From positions 1,652,373-1,716,372 of the forward strand of contig JAMDYG010000001.1 in the NCBI GenBank assembly GCA_024160085.1: a DNA stretch of 64,000 nt, in the 5' to 3' direction. Under the pieces are notes generated by a model, which saw nothing but the letters and a program-made list of their open reading frames with translations, was not told the origin of the DNA and did not search any database. Below, piece after piece: positions 42,216 through 52,798 of this stretch. Numbering within the stretch: the stretch's first letter is position 1; each line of letters starts with the position of its first letter. The translations under genes and the position numbers were made by a program. This DNA is from Serratia symbiotica. GTDB lineage: Bacteria > Pseudomonadota > Gammaproteobacteria > Enterobacterales > Enterobacteriaceae.

Positions 42216-42839
42216 ATGAAAAAAGGCAATCCTAATACCAACAACCTATATTATCTCGCACGATTCAGAAGCACGCATTCACAATGCTCTAATAATACAC
42301 CAAGAATGCTGGCCGTCCGTGTTGATCTACGTTTACCAGAAGGCTATTGCGTTGATGACAATAAAGCGATTGAGTCTTTTACTCTAGCTATTAAATCCCA
42401 ACTCGTCGCCTTATTTAAGCGAAAGAAGAAAAATAACCCTGGCAAGCAGATACATGATTCAGGCCTCTATTATATCTGGGTAAGGGAGAATAATCAGTGT
42501 GGTGAGAAAATTCACTATCATGCGCTATTGATGTTTAACAAAGACTCCTTTTAAACCCTAGAGGATTATAAGAAAAAAGGAAAATTGGCAGACCTGATTA
42601 CTCAGGAATGGCTAAGCGCTCTGAAGCTGAAGGGCGATGAATACCGTGCTCTGGTCTCGTTTCCAGAAAATCCTTGTTATCATCACCTGTTCAGAGGAGG
42701 GCTGAGGGCCGCTGATGACTGCCAGGAGGTTTTACAGCACATTGATTACATAGCCAAATACCGAACCAAGCAGTACTGTAATAAGGTACGTACATTGGGA
42801 TGTTCAGTCTCTGCACAAGGGACTTTCGACGGGGACTAA
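42216..42839 (+). pseudogene. YagK/YfjJ-like (inovirus Gp2 family) protein with one nonsense codon
   Basis: Members of this family are carried by filamentous phages and CP4-type islands and are thought to be replication-initiation-like. TPRMLAVRVDLRLPEGYCVD, LYYIWVRENNQCGEKIHYHA (with a His-x-His typical of rolling-circle-type proteins) and ALLMFNKDSF lead to TAA at 42552-42554. The same frame then continues TLEDYKKKGKLADLITQEWL, SALKLKGDEYRALVSFPENP and CYHH, to 42839. Only this single stop is evident in about 208 codons, so the loss may be recent. Confidence 0.75.
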
Positions 42840-42991
42840 AAACTGTTGGAAAACACTCTGACGAGATTTCGGGTAATGCAGAAGCATCTCCATTCTGAAA
42901 AGTAAGTATAAAGTCAGTGCGGTATGGTATGTAGCTAATTGACCAATCCTGATAGCTTAGACGCCCACCTAAATCAGACTGGCACTTGACT

Positions 42992-44536
42992 ATGGCATCT
43001 CAATTCTGGCGTTCTGAACCACGGAAAAATTACACAAATGACTTTAAACTGCGCATGGCCAAGCTGGCTTCTCAGCCCGAAGCTGGCGTTGCTCATATTA
43101 TCCGCGAACACGGCACCAATGACAATCTCATTTTCAAATGGCTACGCCTCTGGTAGAATGAATGCCGCATATCACGTCGCCTTCCCGCAACGGTAGCAAC
43201 CGTGTCATCACCGGCGCAACTGGAAAAGCTGCACCGGATATTGTTCGGTACCCGCTCTGAAAAACTTCGCCGACAGGTGGAAGAGGCTGAAGCGGTGCTG
43301 AAACTGCACGAGCAGGCTGGTGACCGTCACAACGGTCGGAAAACGACCCGCAAGTTCCCAGTCAGCTTCGCCAGTCCCGGTATCGTTAGCCACTTCCCGA
43401 ACACCTTCCGTGTGAGATGAACCGCCTTGAGCCCGTGGAAACCGGCTGTCATAAGTGCGGAAGTAACCTTAAATATCTCGGCGAAGTCAGCGCAGAACAG
43501 CTGGAAATGGTCGCCTGCGCTCTGAAAGTAATCCGCACCGTCAGGGTGAAAAAGGCGTGCGAAAAGTGTGACTGCATTTTTGAAGCCCCCCTCGCGTCCC
43601 ATTGACCGCGGCATCGCAGGGCCTAGCCTGCTGTCCCAGGTGATGACGTCAAAATACGGCTAACACTTGCCCTTGTATCGTCAAACTGAAATCCTAGCCC
43701 GTCAGGGCGTGGACCTGAGTCGAGCCTTGCTCTCTAACTGGGTAGATGCCTGCTGCTGGTTAACGGCACCGCTGAACGAAGCACTGTACCGCTACGTCGG
43801 ATACCCGCAAACTTCATACCGACGATACGCCGGTGCCAGTGTTGTCCCCGGGTAGGAAGAAGACGAAAACTGGGCGGCTCTGGACTTATGTCCGCGATAA
43901 CCGTAACGTTAGTTCATCAGACACACCGGCGGCCTGGTTTGCCTACTCGCCGGACCGGCAGGAAAACATCCGCAACAACATCTTCGCCAATATAGTGGCA
44001 TGTTGCCGGCTGATGCGTGCGGCGGTTATGACCAGTTGTTCAATGCAGAACGTGAAGACGGTGCACTGATCGAGGTTGCATGCTGGGCACACGCCCGTAG
44101 AAAAACCCATGATGTTGTACATCAGTACCCAGGATGCCACGGCCGAGGAAGCCCTGAAACGCATCGGTCAACTCTACGTTATAGAGGAAGAAATACGTGC
44201 GGCAGGACGGAAGCAAAAAGGTAGTCAGGCAGTCAGAGACGGGACCGAGCTAAACCGTTACTCGACTCACTACATGAGTAGATAGTGGATAAAAGCGCGA
44301 CGCTGTCGAAAAAATCCCAGTTGGGTAAAGCGTTAGCGTATACGTTGAACCAATGGGATGCGTTGTGTTATTACGCCGATGATGGGCTGGCGGAACCTGA
44401 CAATAACGCAGTGGAACGGGCGTTGAGAAACATCTGTCTGGGGAAAAATTATATCTTCTTCGGCAGCGACCATGGTGGTGAGCGCGGCGCACTGCTGTAC
44501 CACCTGACCGGTACGTGCAAACTCAACGGAATCTAA
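42992..44536 (+). mobile_element. IS66-family element relic (tnpA-tnpC fusion by deletion)
   Basis: TnpA-like start MASQFWRSEPRKNYTNDFKL, with RMAKLASQPEAGVAHIIREH, is joined near 43170 to the N-terminal part of TnpC (LEKLHRILFGTRSEKLRRQV), so tnpB and the ends of both neighbours are missing. TnpC continues in fragments: zinc-finger-like CHKCGSNLKYLGEVSAEQLE, LPLYRQTEILARQGVDLSRA, DACGGYDQLFNAEREDGALI, EVACWAHARRKTHD and NNAVERALRNICLGKNYIFF. Stops and frameshifts throughout. Confidence 0.8.
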
Positions 44537-44613
44537 CCGTCAATACGGCATTGCCTTTACGCTTACTGATCTACTCGATATCCCATCATTAATTTAACTT
44601 AAGGACGATTTAT

Positions 44614-44629
44614 TGTGATTAGTATCACT
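44614..44629. promoter_or_regulatory. CRP-binding site 1 upstream of mtlA
   Basis: TGTGATTAGTATCACT is a TGTGA-N6-TCACT palindrome close to the CRP consensus (TGTGA-N6-TCACA). It lies about 200 bases before the mtlA start. Confidence 0.75.
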
Positions 44630-44657
44630 AAAACACCCATAACTCCCAGAAAATTAT

Positions 44658-44673
44658 TGTGATATACATCACG
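44658..44673. promoter_or_regulatory. CRP-binding site 2 upstream of mtlA
   Basis: TGTGATATACATCACG matches TGTGA-N6-TCACA at all but the last base. Its centre is 44 bases from site 1, four helical turns, so both lie on the same face of the DNA. Confidence 0.78.
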
Positions 44674-44817
44674 CTTTATCTGGGTACTACGCAACATCAT
44701 ATTCGCGTGGTAGAGTCCGACTGTATACAGTATTACTGTCGGCCTGTGCTATAACAACTCAAAAAAATCAATGCGCTCTCTTATTTGTCAGCGCGTACTT
44801 ATAAGGGGTGTGTTTTT

Positions 44818-46743
44818 ATGTCCTCATCAGATATTAAGATCAAAGTACAAAACTTTGGTCGTTTTCTCAGTAATATGGTAATGCCGAACATTGGTGCGTT
44901 CATCGCCTGGGGTATTATCACGACGCTGTTTATTCCAACCGGATGGTTGCCAAACGAAACACTGGCTAAGTTAGTTGGCCCGATGATTACTTATCTGTTA
45001 CCGCTGCTAATCGGTTTTACGGGTGGGCGTCTAGTGGGTGGCGATCGTGGCGGTGTGGTCGGAGCAATCACCACGATGGGCGTGATCGCTAGTGCTGATA
45101 TGCCCATGTTCCTCGGCTCAATGATTGCCGGTCCACTAGGCGGCTGGGCAATTAAAATCTTCTACCGCCAGGTTGACGGCAAAATAAAAAGCGGCTTTGA
45201 AATGCTGGTTAACAACTTCTCTGCCGGTATCATCGGTATGTTGTTGGTCATCCTTACATTCCTGGCAATTGGTCCACTGGTTGAAGGACTGTCGCATATT
45301 CTTGCCGCTGGCGTGAATTTGATGGTGCAGAACAACCTGCTGCCACTGACCTCTATTTTTGTAGAACCGGCCAAAATCCTGTTCCTAAATAATGCTATTA
45401 ACCACGGTATCTTCTCGCCACTGGGTATCCAGCAGTCAAGTGAAGCCGGTAAGTCTATCTTCTTCCTGATCGAAGCTAACCCAGGCACCGGCATCGGCGT
45501 GCTGATGGCCTATATGTTCTTTGGCCGTGGCAATGCTAAACAGTCGGCCGGTGGTGCTGCGATTATTCACTTCCTGGGCGGTATTCACGAAATCTACTTC
45601 CCGTATGTACTGATGAACCCGCGTCTTATTCTGGCAGTTATTCTAGGTGGAATGAGCGGCGTGTTCACATTGACCTTACTGAACGGTGGACTGGTTTCTC
45701 CGGCTTCTCCGGGTTCTATCCTGGCGGTGCTGGCAATGACGCCTAAAGGAGCTTACTTCGCAAATATCGCCACAATTGTTGCCGCTTTTGCCGTCTCATT
45801 CGTGGTTTCTACTATTTTGCTGAAAACCAGCAAAGTGAAAGAAGAAGATGATATCGAAGCAGCAACCCGCCGCATGCAGGAGATGAAAGCCGAGTCAAAA
45901 GATCAGTCAGCAGTAGCGAGTGCTGATGGCCTGCACGGCGATCTGGGCCACGTACGTAAAATCATCGTAGCCTGTGATGCTGGTATGGGCTCCAGTGCAA
46001 TGGGAGCCGGTGTCCTGCGTAAAAAAGTGTATGATGCTGGCCTGACTAACATCTCAGTAACGAATACCGCCATCAATAACCTACCGGGTGATGTTAATCT
46101 GGTAATTACACATCGCGATCTGACTGAACGGGCGATGCGCCAGGCACCTCATGCACAACATATTTCGCTGACTAACTTCCTTGACAATGGTCTGTATAAC
46201 AATCTTACTGCCCGTCTGGCTGAAGTCGCCCGCACTGAAGTACAGGCTGAAAAAAAAACCAGTACACCTCGTGACAACAGCACTGAAAACAAGGATCAAT
46301 TATTCAAATTGAGCGCCAGCAATATTTTCCTCGACAATTACGCATCCAATAAAGAACAGGCTATTCGCTTCGCGGGTGAGCAATTGGTAAAAGGCGGTTA
46401 CGTTGAGCCAGAATACATTGAGGCAATGCTGGAACGTGAAAAACTGACCTCAACGTATCTGGGTGAATCTATCGCCGTGCCACATGGTACGATTACAGCG
46501 AAAGACCGTGTACTGAAAACCGGTGTGGTATTCTGTCAGTATCCTGAGGGTATTCTTTTCGGTTATGAAGAGGATGACATCGCCCATCTGGTGATTGGAG
46601 TAGCAGCACGCAATAACGAGCACATACAGGTGATTACTAGCCTGACTAACGCACTTGACGATGAAAACATCATTGCACGCCTAGCAACGACTACCGATAT
46701 ACAGGAAGTTCTGGATCTGCTGTCTAGTAAAACAAGCGCTTGA
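44818..46743 (+). CDS. mtlA: PTS mannitol transporter EIICBA (MtlA)
   Basis: Takes up and phosphorylates mannitol to mannitol-1-phosphate. ATG 44818 (MSSSDIKIKVQNFGRFLS) gives 641 residues, close to E. coli (637); the in-frame start at 44785 is less likely. The membrane EIIC domain (about 1-345) includes NNAINHGIFSPLG and GGIHEIYFPYVLMNP. EIIB has the phospho-Cys in IIVACDAGMGSS near 385, and EIIA has the phospho-His in ESIAVPHGT near 558, after a linker. All parts are intact. It is followed by mtlD. Confidence 0.96.
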   Translation: MSSSDIKIKVQNFGRFLSNMVMPNIGAFIAWGIITTLFIPTGWLPNETLAKLVGPMITYLLPLLIGFTGGRLVGGDRGGVVGAITTMGVIASADMPMFLGSMIAGPLGGWAIKIFYRQVDGKIKSGFEMLVNNFSAGIIGMLLVILTFLAIGPLVEGLSHILAAGVNLMVQNNLLPLTSIFVEPAKILFLNNAINHGIFSPLGIQQSSEAGKSIFFLIEANPGTGIGVLMAYMFFGRGNAKQSAGGAAIIHFLGGIHEIYFPYVLMNPRLILAVILGGMSGVFTLTLLNGGLVSPASPGSILAVLAMTPKGAYFANIATIVAAFAVSFVVSTILLKTSKVKEEDDIEAATRRMQEMKAESKDQSAVASADGLHGDLGHVRKIIVACDAGMGSSAMGAGVLRKKVYDAGLTNISVTNTAINNLPGDVNLVITHRDLTERAMRQAPHAQHISLTNFLDNGLYNNLTARLAEVARTEVQAEKKTSTPRDNSTENKDQLFKLSASNIFLDNYASNKEQAIRFAGEQLVKGGYVEPEYIEAMLEREKLTSTYLGESIAVPHGTITAKDRVLKTGVVFCQYPEGILFGYEEDDIAHLVIGVAARNNEHIQVITSLTNALDDENIIARLATTTDIQEVLDLLSSKTSA

Positions 46744-46770
46744 GTGTGAACTGTCCGTGAAATCTCTGTA

Positions 46771-46797
46771 GTGTCGGGTATTCCCGGACCTTTTTTC
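46771..46797 (+). terminator. Hairpin with T-run between mtlA and mtlD
   Basis: TCGGG-TATT-CCCGGA followed by TTTTTT. It could partly terminate or process the mRNA, lowering mtlD relative to mtlA. The stem is short (five or six pairs), so strength is uncertain. Confidence 0.5.
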
Positions 46798-46833
46798 GGC
46801 GCCGACTCCTGGAAAATTTAAATGGGTAATAAC

Positions 46834-47982
46834 ATGAAAGCATTACATTTTGGTGCCGGTAATATCGGGCGGGGTTTTATTGGTAAACTGCTGGCTGATG
46901 CTGGCATCCAGCTCACCTTTGCTGATGTGAATCAGGCCGTGCTGGATGCGTTGAACGCACGCCATGAGTATCTGGTTCACGTTGTTGGTGAGCAGGCGAA
47001 AACTGAAATTGTAACCGGTGTCAATGCGGTTAACAGCACCAGCGACGCTATTGTGGATCTGGTGGCTGAGGTTGATATCGTTACTATGGCGGTCGGTTCA
47101 CAGATACTTGAGCATATTGCCGGTGGCATCGCTAAAGGTCTGGCAAAACGCAGTAATAACGCTAATACTCGCCCGCTGAATATCATCGCCTGTGAAAATA
47201 TGGTGCGTGGTACCACGCAGTTGAAAGGATACGTACTGAAAGCACTGCCTGAAAAATATCACTCCTGGGTGGAAGAGAATGTCGGTTTTGTTGATTCTGC
47301 AGTGGATCGCATTGTACCTCCTTCTGAAACGGGTAACCACGATCCACTGGAAGTCATGGTAGAAACCTTCAGTGAATGGATCGTTGATCAAACCCAGTTT
47401 AAGGGGAAACCGCCCGTTATCCCAGGCATGGAGCTGACGGATAATCTGATGGCTTTTGTCGAGCGTAAATTGTTTACGCTGAATACGGGTCATGTGATTA
47501 CCGCTTATCTCGGCCAGTTGGCGGGGCATAAAACCATTCGTGAGGCGATCCTCGATCCGAATGTGCGTGCCGTAGTGCAAGGGGCAATGGAAGAGAGTGG
47601 CGCAGTGCTGATTAAGCGTTACGGCTTTGACGCAGCAAAACATGCAGCTTATATCCAGAAAATCCTTGGACGCTTTGAAAACCCATACCTGAGAGATGAT
47701 GTTGAGCGTGTTGGGTGTCAGCCACTGCGCAAACTGAGCGCAGGCGATCGTCTGATCAAACCAATATTGGGTACACTGGAATATCATTTACCACACGAAA
47801 ACCTCGTCACCGGAATTACAGCGGCACTACGCTATCACAGTGCTCAGGATCCACAGGCACAAGAGCTAGTAGCGCTGCTGGCGCAGCAGGATGTTGCCAC
47901 TACTCTGTCTGAAATCTCAGGTTTGGATGCTAAAAGTGACGTGGTGAAGGATGTCGTACGAGCCTGGAACGCGATGGCGTAA
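46834..47982 (+). CDS. mtlD: Mannitol-1-phosphate 5-dehydrogenase MtlD
   Basis: Oxidises mannitol-1-phosphate to fructose-6-phosphate with NAD. From ATG 46834 ([20 protein letters not shown]) it has 382 residues, as in E. coli; the ORF-extending ATG at 46822 adds only MGNN. The Rossmann motif GAGNIGRG is at 7-14, the family signature [11 protein letters not shown] near 214-224 contains the polar active-site residues and KTIREAI follows. Intact. With mtlA it forms a complete route from mannitol to glycolysis. Confidence 0.96.
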   Translation: MKALHFGAGNIGRGFIGKLLADAGIQLTFADVNQAVLDALNARHEYLVHVVGEQAKTEIVTGVNAVNSTSDAIVDLVAEVDIVTMAVGSQILEHIAGGIAKGLAKRSNNANTRPLNIIACENMVRGTTQLKGYVLKALPEKYHSWVEENVGFVDSAVDRIVPPSETGNHDPLEVMVETFSEWIVDQTQFKGKPPVIPGMELTDNLMAFVERKLFTLNTGHVITAYLGQLAGHKTIREAILDPNVRAVVQGAMEESGAVLIKRYGFDAAKHAAYIQKILGRFENPYLRDDVERVGCQPLRKLSAGDRLIKPILGTLEYHLPHENLVTGITAALRYHSAQDPQAQELVALLAQQDVATTLSEISGLDAKSDVVKDVVRAWNAMA

Positions 47983-48017
47983 TACCGCGATTTGCGATCC
48001 TCATGGATAAACACTCA

Positions 48018-48041
48018 GGGCACAGCCTGCTGGCTGTGCCC
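48018..48041. other. Perfect hairpin between mtlD and mtlR
   Basis: GGGCACAGCC-TGCT-GGCTGTGCCC is a perfect 10-pair stem with a 4-base loop, 36 bases after mtlD. There is no T-run, so it may stabilise the upstream mRNA or act as a REP-like element rather than terminate. Confidence 0.6.
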
Positions 48042-48064
48042 CCGCACTGACGCTAATCTATCTT

Positions 48065-48585
48065 ATGAAGAATGATATGCAGGCACTCAAGGAACAACCA
48101 CAAGCTTTTGAAAATCTGGTGTTAGAACGCCTGAATGCCGGACGTTCGGTGAAAAGCTTTCTAATCGCTACCGTTGATTTATTAACCGAAGAGATTAACA
48201 TTTTGATGATACAGGTTTTTCGTAAAGATGATTACGCTGTCAAATATGCTGTTGAGCCATTGCTACTCGGTGATGGCCCACTGAGTGAGTTATCTGTACG
48301 GATGAAGCTGATTTATGGTTTAGGTATGATCAATCGCAATGAGTATGGAGACTGAGAACTGCTATTGGCTCTGCGTGAAGAGCTGAACCATGATAGCAGA
48401 GAATATCGTTTTATTGATGATGAGATCCTTGGCCCTTTTGGTGAACTGCACTGCGTTACTCCCCTGCTACCAACGCCCATTTTTCCTACGATGATGAAGA
48501 GCCGCGTACCATGCAGCGTCAGCGTTATCAGCAGATCGTACGTTCCACAATGGTACTCTGTCACTGACGGCACATATCAGCTAGA
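48065..48585 (+). pseudogene. mtlR: Mannitol operon repressor MtlR, pseudogene
   Basis: MtlR lowers mtl operon expression in enterobacteria. MKNDMQALKEQPQAFENLVL, ERLNAGRSVKSFLIATVDLL, QVFRKDDYAVKYAVEPLLLG and LSVRMKLIYGLGMINRNEYG are very good, then TGA interrupts (48353-48355 region). LREELNHDSREYRFIDDEIL and GPFGELHCVTPLLP continue in frame before a frameshift and QRQRYQQIVRSTMVL in another frame. Dead by at least one nonsense codon and two shifts. It follows intact mtlAD. Confidence 0.9.
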
Positions 48586-48689
48586 AGCATGCATTTAAAA
48601 AATAATCCCTAATTTCACCATGTTCGCCGCTTTCGTGTATCCTTTGCAACAATGATCATTGTTGCGGTTAATCATTATGAAAGAGGGTC

Positions 48690-49410
48690 GTGACGCAGAC
48701 TGAGTGGTAATGATTGATAGTCAGATACCCCTAATAAGCTTATTGTGCATTTCTTCTGACTTCGAGAAATAGTTAGTACTGCGGGCCAGTCGTTTAAGAT
48801 AGGTTTGCAAATATTGAGATTATGCCGCTCTATCCGCTGGGTATATTTTTTGCTGATGACATGACTGGTTGAGGGTAGTAAAGCCTGGTAGACAGGCCAG
48901 CATCAGTCATATAGAAAGTGATAGTAAACAAGCTTAGCAAAGTCAGAAGCTGCCGTAAAGTCAGAGCATTACGTGGGCCCAGTACATGTGCGAGGCCTCG
49001 CATTCTGATATGGTCATAAGCATAGAATAACCAGCGTAGATGACCTTTACTCTGTACATAAGACCACTGTTCATCGGCTTCACAGCAAATAACTACTTCA
49101 GCGCCTGGCTCAACGTTTTATGCTACCTGATGTAGTTAAATGACGGAGAACAGTATTGAGGCTTATCTTCAGCACTCTTGCGGTATCTCGGCATCCGGAA
49201 CCATTCATCGCCATATCAACAATGGTCTGATGGGTTTCGGGTTTAGCACCGTTGTAGCGAGAGCTGAGCTGGAAGGTTTTCAGGCAGTGTTTACAGCGAT
49301 AAAGCTTATGCTACTGATCTGAAATGGCCGTTCCAAATTACCCTCTTCGTTTCAGAAGAACGAGGACAAACTACATTAATCTTTGTCATAGGTGCATTCA
49401 GAAGCCGAAA
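48690..49410 (-). mobile_element. IS1-family element relic
   Basis: Leftward from ATG 49389, InsA-like MTKINVVCPRSSETKRVIWN, then a shift and LYRCKHCLKTFQLSSRYNGA (zinc finger), KPETHQTIVDMAMNGSGCRD and TARVLKISLNTVLRHL (helix-turn-helix). InsB pieces follow: EQWSYVQSKGHLRWLFYAYD-like sequence near 49050, then VISKKYTQRIERHNLNI near 48830 and ISRSQKKCTI. Stops and shifts abound. The ends are approximate as no clean inverted repeats or target duplication were found. Confidence 0.78.
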
Positions 49411-49472
49411 GAGTACACCAACAATACATCGGCGTCACCACTGCTTTTATTTGAATGGGTCTAGTCTGTATT

Positions 49473-49886
49473 CTACAGTTTTGGTTGTTGTTGGCTCAGC
49501 AAATCACGAATTTCAGTCAGCAGTTTTTCTTCTGCGGTTGGTGCTGGCGGGGTAACAGGCTTTTCTTCCTGTTTGTGACGAGCTTTTTTCATTAATTTAA
49601 TCGCTAGGAAAATAGCGAAAGCAACAATAACGAAATCGAAAATGGTCTGAATAAATAAACCATAGTTTATCACTACAGCAGGAACAGTTCCTTGAGCTTC
49701 GCGTAATACCAAATGGAGTTGTTTGAAATTAACACTACCGATAAGTAAGCCCAGTGGTAGCATGATGATATCCGCAACCAAAGATGAAACAATCTTGCCA
49801 AACGCCACACTAATAATAACTCCCAGGGCTAGATAAACCACATTGCCACGTATGGCAAATTCACGGAACTATTTCAATAAACTCAT
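49473..49886 (-). pseudogene. mscL: Large-conductance mechanosensitive channel MscL, nonsense at codon 6
   Basis: MscL is the emergency osmotic release channel. ATG 49886 reads MSLLK, then TAG, then [20 protein letters not shown] and the rest is open to the end ([54 protein letters not shown]). An in-frame GTG at 49841 could restart translation but would lose the amphipathic N-terminal helix, and no good ribosome-binding site precedes it. VVDLAVG of the family is VVYLALG here. Probably dead by one substitution. Confidence 0.85.
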
Positions 49887-50017
49887 AGATCGCACCCCTT
49901 GCACCTTGCAGAAATTAATAACCCAAGTTTAACAAAGCACTTCCCCTTTGCCATAAATGGAGGAAAAAGTTTTATCTCTTTCCTCGGCAGAGAAGAATAT
50001 CTGTTAATAGATTTGTT

Positions 50018-51394
50018 CTATAGGAAGAATAGACTCGGCTGAAATAGCAGCTCTACATCAGGGACGAATTTCTTGTCGGTAATAAACATAATAACGTGAT
50101 CGCCCTGCTCAATTTTGCTGTTGCGGTTAGCGATAATAACGTCATCACCGCGTACAATGGCACCGATGGTAGTGCCTGGTGGCAGTTTAATCTCTGCCAC
50201 GATCCGACCAACCACTTTCGAGGTACTTTCATCACCGTGGGCGATGGCTTCAATTGCTTCGGCTACACCGCGGCGTAATGAAGAAACACTGACAATATCT
50301 GCTTTGCGTACGTGGCCCAACAATGCTGAAATCGTTGCCTGCTGTGGCGAAATAGCGATATCAATCACGCTTCCCTGTACTAGATCGACATAGGCACGGC
50401 GCTGGATCAACACAATTACTTTCTTAGCACCCATCCGCTTTGCTAGCATGGCAGACATAATGTTGGCTTCATCGTCGTTAGTGATAGCGATAAATACGTC
50501 CACTTGATCGACGTGTTCTTCTGCCAGTAGTTCCTGATCAGAAGCGTCACCATAAAACACGATAGTATCATGAAGCTGCTCGGCCAGTTCGGTGGCACGT
50601 TGCTGATTACGCTCAATCAGCTTCACATTGTAAGACTTCTCCAGCCTCTGAGCCAGCCCAGCGCCAATATTACCACCACCGACGATCATGATGCGTTTAT
50701 AGGGTTTCTCTAACCGTTGCAGTTCGCTCATTACGGCACGGATATGCTGTGAAGCGGCGACAAAGAATACCTCATCCCCAGCTTCAATAATGGTTGAACC
50801 TTGTGGGCGAATGGGTCTATCCTGCCGGAAAATGGCGGCGACACGGGTGTCGATGTGCGGCATGTGCTCGCGCATTGAGGATAACGCATTACCTACCAGC
50901 GGCCCACCATAGTAGGCTTTTACCGACACGATGCTGATCTTGCCTTCGGCAAAGTTCACCACTTGTAGTGCGCCGGGATATTCGATCAACTTGTAAATGT
51001 AATCGATAACTAGTTGTTCCGGTGAAATCAGGTGGTCAATTGGCACCGCTGCTGGTTGGAATAGCTTCTCTGACTCGCGGATGTAGTCTGGCGCACGTAT
51101 ACGGGCAATACGATTGGGGGTATTAAACAGCGAATAAGCTATCTGGCAGGCGACCATATTAGTTTCGTCAGAGTTAGTGACGGCAACCAGCATATCTGCG
51201 TCTTCGGCACCGGCTTCGCGTAGTACACGCGGATGAGAACCGTGCCCCTGCACCACTCGCAGGTCAAATTTATCCTGTAATTGCCGTAGGCGACCAGAAT
51301 TAGTATCGACGACGGTGATATCGTTATTTTCGCCTACCAGGTTTTCCGCCAGCGTACCGCCAACCTGGCCTGCACCAAGAATAATTATTTTCAT
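50018..51394 (-). CDS. trkA: Trk potassium uptake regulator TrkA
   Basis: Peripheral NAD/ATP-binding subunit that gates TrkH/TrkG potassium channels at the inner membrane. The 458 residues equal E. coli TrkA. There are two RCK units, each with a Rossmann fold ([17 protein letters not shown] at 3-19 and [17 protein letters not shown] near 235) and a TrkA-C domain. No lesions. It heads a leftward group with rsmB, fmt and def upstream; gap to rsmB is 53 bases. Confidence 0.95.
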   Translation of the reverse strand: MKIIILGAGQVGGTLAENLVGENNDITVVDTNSGRLRQLQDKFDLRVVQGHGSHPRVLREAGAEDADMLVAVTNSDETNMVACQIAYSLFNTPNRIARIRAPDYIRESEKLFQPAAVPIDHLISPEQLVIDYIYKLIEYPGALQVVNFAEGKISIVSVKAYYGGPLVGNALSSMREHMPHIDTRVAAIFRQDRPIRPQGSTIIEAGDEVFFVAASQHIRAVMSELQRLEKPYKRIMIVGGGNIGAGLAQRLEKSYNVKLIERNQQRATELAEQLHDTIVFYGDASDQELLAEEHVDQVDVFIAITNDDEANIMSAMLAKRMGAKKVIVLIQRRAYVDLVQGSVIDIAISPQQATISALLGHVRKADIVSVSSLRRGVAEAIEAIAHGDESTSKVVGRIVAEIKLPPGTTIGAIVRGDDVIIANRNSKIEQGDHVIMFITDKKFVPDVELLFQPSLFFL

Positions 51395-51447
51395 TTGGTT
51401 ACCTGCTTCACACTGAAAGATTAGGGGGCTGGGTCATGCCCTGAAAA

Positions 51448-52737
51448 TTATATTTTAATCAGCTTAGCGCAAAAGAAGCCATCACCATTCTTGGGGTGTG
51501 GAAGGTTCTGTCGGCCTGGCTGATCCAGGCTACTGGTTTCGACTAGCCTAGCGTCGTAATGGTGTTTCAGGAAGGCGGCGATTTGTTCGCTGTTTTCTTC
51601 CGGCAGGATCGAGCAAGTGGCGTAGACCATCACACCGCCGGATTTCAAATGTGGCCATATCGCTGCTAGCATTTTCGCCTGTAGGCCAGCTAACTCGGCG
51701 ATATCACGGTCACGACGTAGCCATTTGATATCGGGATGCCGGCGAATAACGCCGCTGGCCGAGCAAGGAGCATCCAGTAAAATGCGATCGAACCGTTTGT
51801 TGCCGCACCACTGTTGCGGTGTGCAGCCATCGCCCAGTTTTACCTCAGCATGCAAATGTAGGCGCTGAAGGTTCTCTTTGACACGAGTGAGTCGGTGTTC
51901 ATCGATGTCAATGGCCATCATCTGTGCCTTGGGCGCGGATTCCAGAATATGGGTGGTTTTGCCACCAGGAGCCGCGCACAGGTCGAGTATTTGTTCACCG
52001 TTTTGTGGATCGAGCAGAGCAATACAGCCCTGCGCCGAAGCATCCTGTACAGTAACCCAGCCATCGGCAAAGCCAGGCAGAGTGCTCACAGCACACGGTG
52101 TTAGAAGACGTAGTGCGTCAGTATATTCAGCGTGAGGCTCAGCTGCTATGCCGACCTGGCTCATCAGTTGCAGGTATGCTTCGCGGGTGTGATGCAGACG
52201 ATTAACGCGCAGCCACATTGGAGGTTTCTGGTTATTGGCATCGACAATCTGCTCCCACTGCTCCGGGTAGGCCTGCTGGATGCGTTTTAACAGCCAGCTT
52301 GGGTGTAAGTAGCGGCAGTTGTTATCGGCAGCATGCTGCATCAACACGTCTTGTTGACGCTGAAACTGGCGTAATATACCGTTAATCAGCCCTTTAAGTT
52401 GCGGACGTTTCAGCGCTACTACACCGCTCACCGTTTCAGCCAGCACCGCGTACGGTGGGATGCGAGTATACAGCAGTTGGTAGAGGCCAACCATCAGTAA
52501 ATAGTGCAGTGTGCGCTGTTTGCCGATCATTGGCTTGGCCATCAACTGCTGAATGCACCATTCAAGTTGGGGCAGCATACGTAAGGTACCGAAGCACAGT
52601 TCCTGTAGCAATGCACGATCCTTGTCATTGATGGTACTTTGCATTGTTGGCAGGACAATGCTGAGCGACTGGCCTTGATCCAGTACCTGTCCGATGGCTT
52701 TAGCAGCGTGACTTCGAAGGTTGTAATTGTTTTTCAT
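51448..52737 (-). CDS. rsmB: 16S rRNA m5C967 methyltransferase RsmB
   Basis: Methylates C967 of 16S rRNA. ATG 52737 ([20 protein letters not shown]) gives 429 residues as in E. coli; an in-frame start upstream at 52815 would overlap fmt and is less likely. N-terminal NusB-like RNA-binding domain; SAM-binding [13 protein letters not shown] near 253; catalytic-cysteine motifs [18 protein letters not shown] near 322 and [11 protein letters not shown] near 375. Intact, and it forms a leftward operon with def, fmt and trkA. Confidence 0.94.
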   Translation of the reverse strand: MKNNYNLRSHAAKAIGQVLDQGQSLSIVLPTMQSTINDKDRALLQELCFGTLRMLPQLEWCIQQLMAKPMIGKQRTLHYLLMVGLYQLLYTRIPPYAVLAETVSGVVALKRPQLKGLINGILRQFQRQQDVLMQHAADNNCRYLHPSWLLKRIQQAYPEQWEQIVDANNQKPPMWLRVNRLHHTREAYLQLMSQVGIAAEPHAEYTDALRLLTPCAVSTLPGFADGWVTVQDASAQGCIALLDPQNGEQILDLCAAPGGKTTHILESAPKAQMMAIDIDEHRLTRVKENLQRLHLHAEVKLGDGCTPQQWCGNKRFDRILLDAPCSASGVIRRHPDIKWLRRDRDIAELAGLQAKMLAAIWPHLKSGGVMVYATCSILPEENSEQIAAFLKHHYDARLVETSSLDQPGRQNLPHPKNGDGFFCAKLIKI

Positions 52738-52798
52738 GATAACTGCCAGCATTAAAAAAGAAACAGCTCGGCGATTAATGGCCGGGCTATGGAGGATG

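Larger units (their letters stand above)
44537..44817. promoter_or_regulatory. mtlA upstream regulatory region
   Basis: About 280 bases ending in AAGGGGTG, the mtlA ribosome-binding site. It holds two CRP-like palindromes, listed separately, and a possible TATACAGTATT -10 region at about 44734. E. coli mtlA is likewise CRP-activated through several sites. Confidence 0.6.

Noticed and set aside
9925-50000. Possible stop-codon readthrough or recoding of TAG (hicA codon 3, panB, can, mscL, smg).
   Set aside because: Most of these genes also carry TAA, TGA or frameshift lesions, and intact genes use ordinary stops. Decay explains all of them without recoding.
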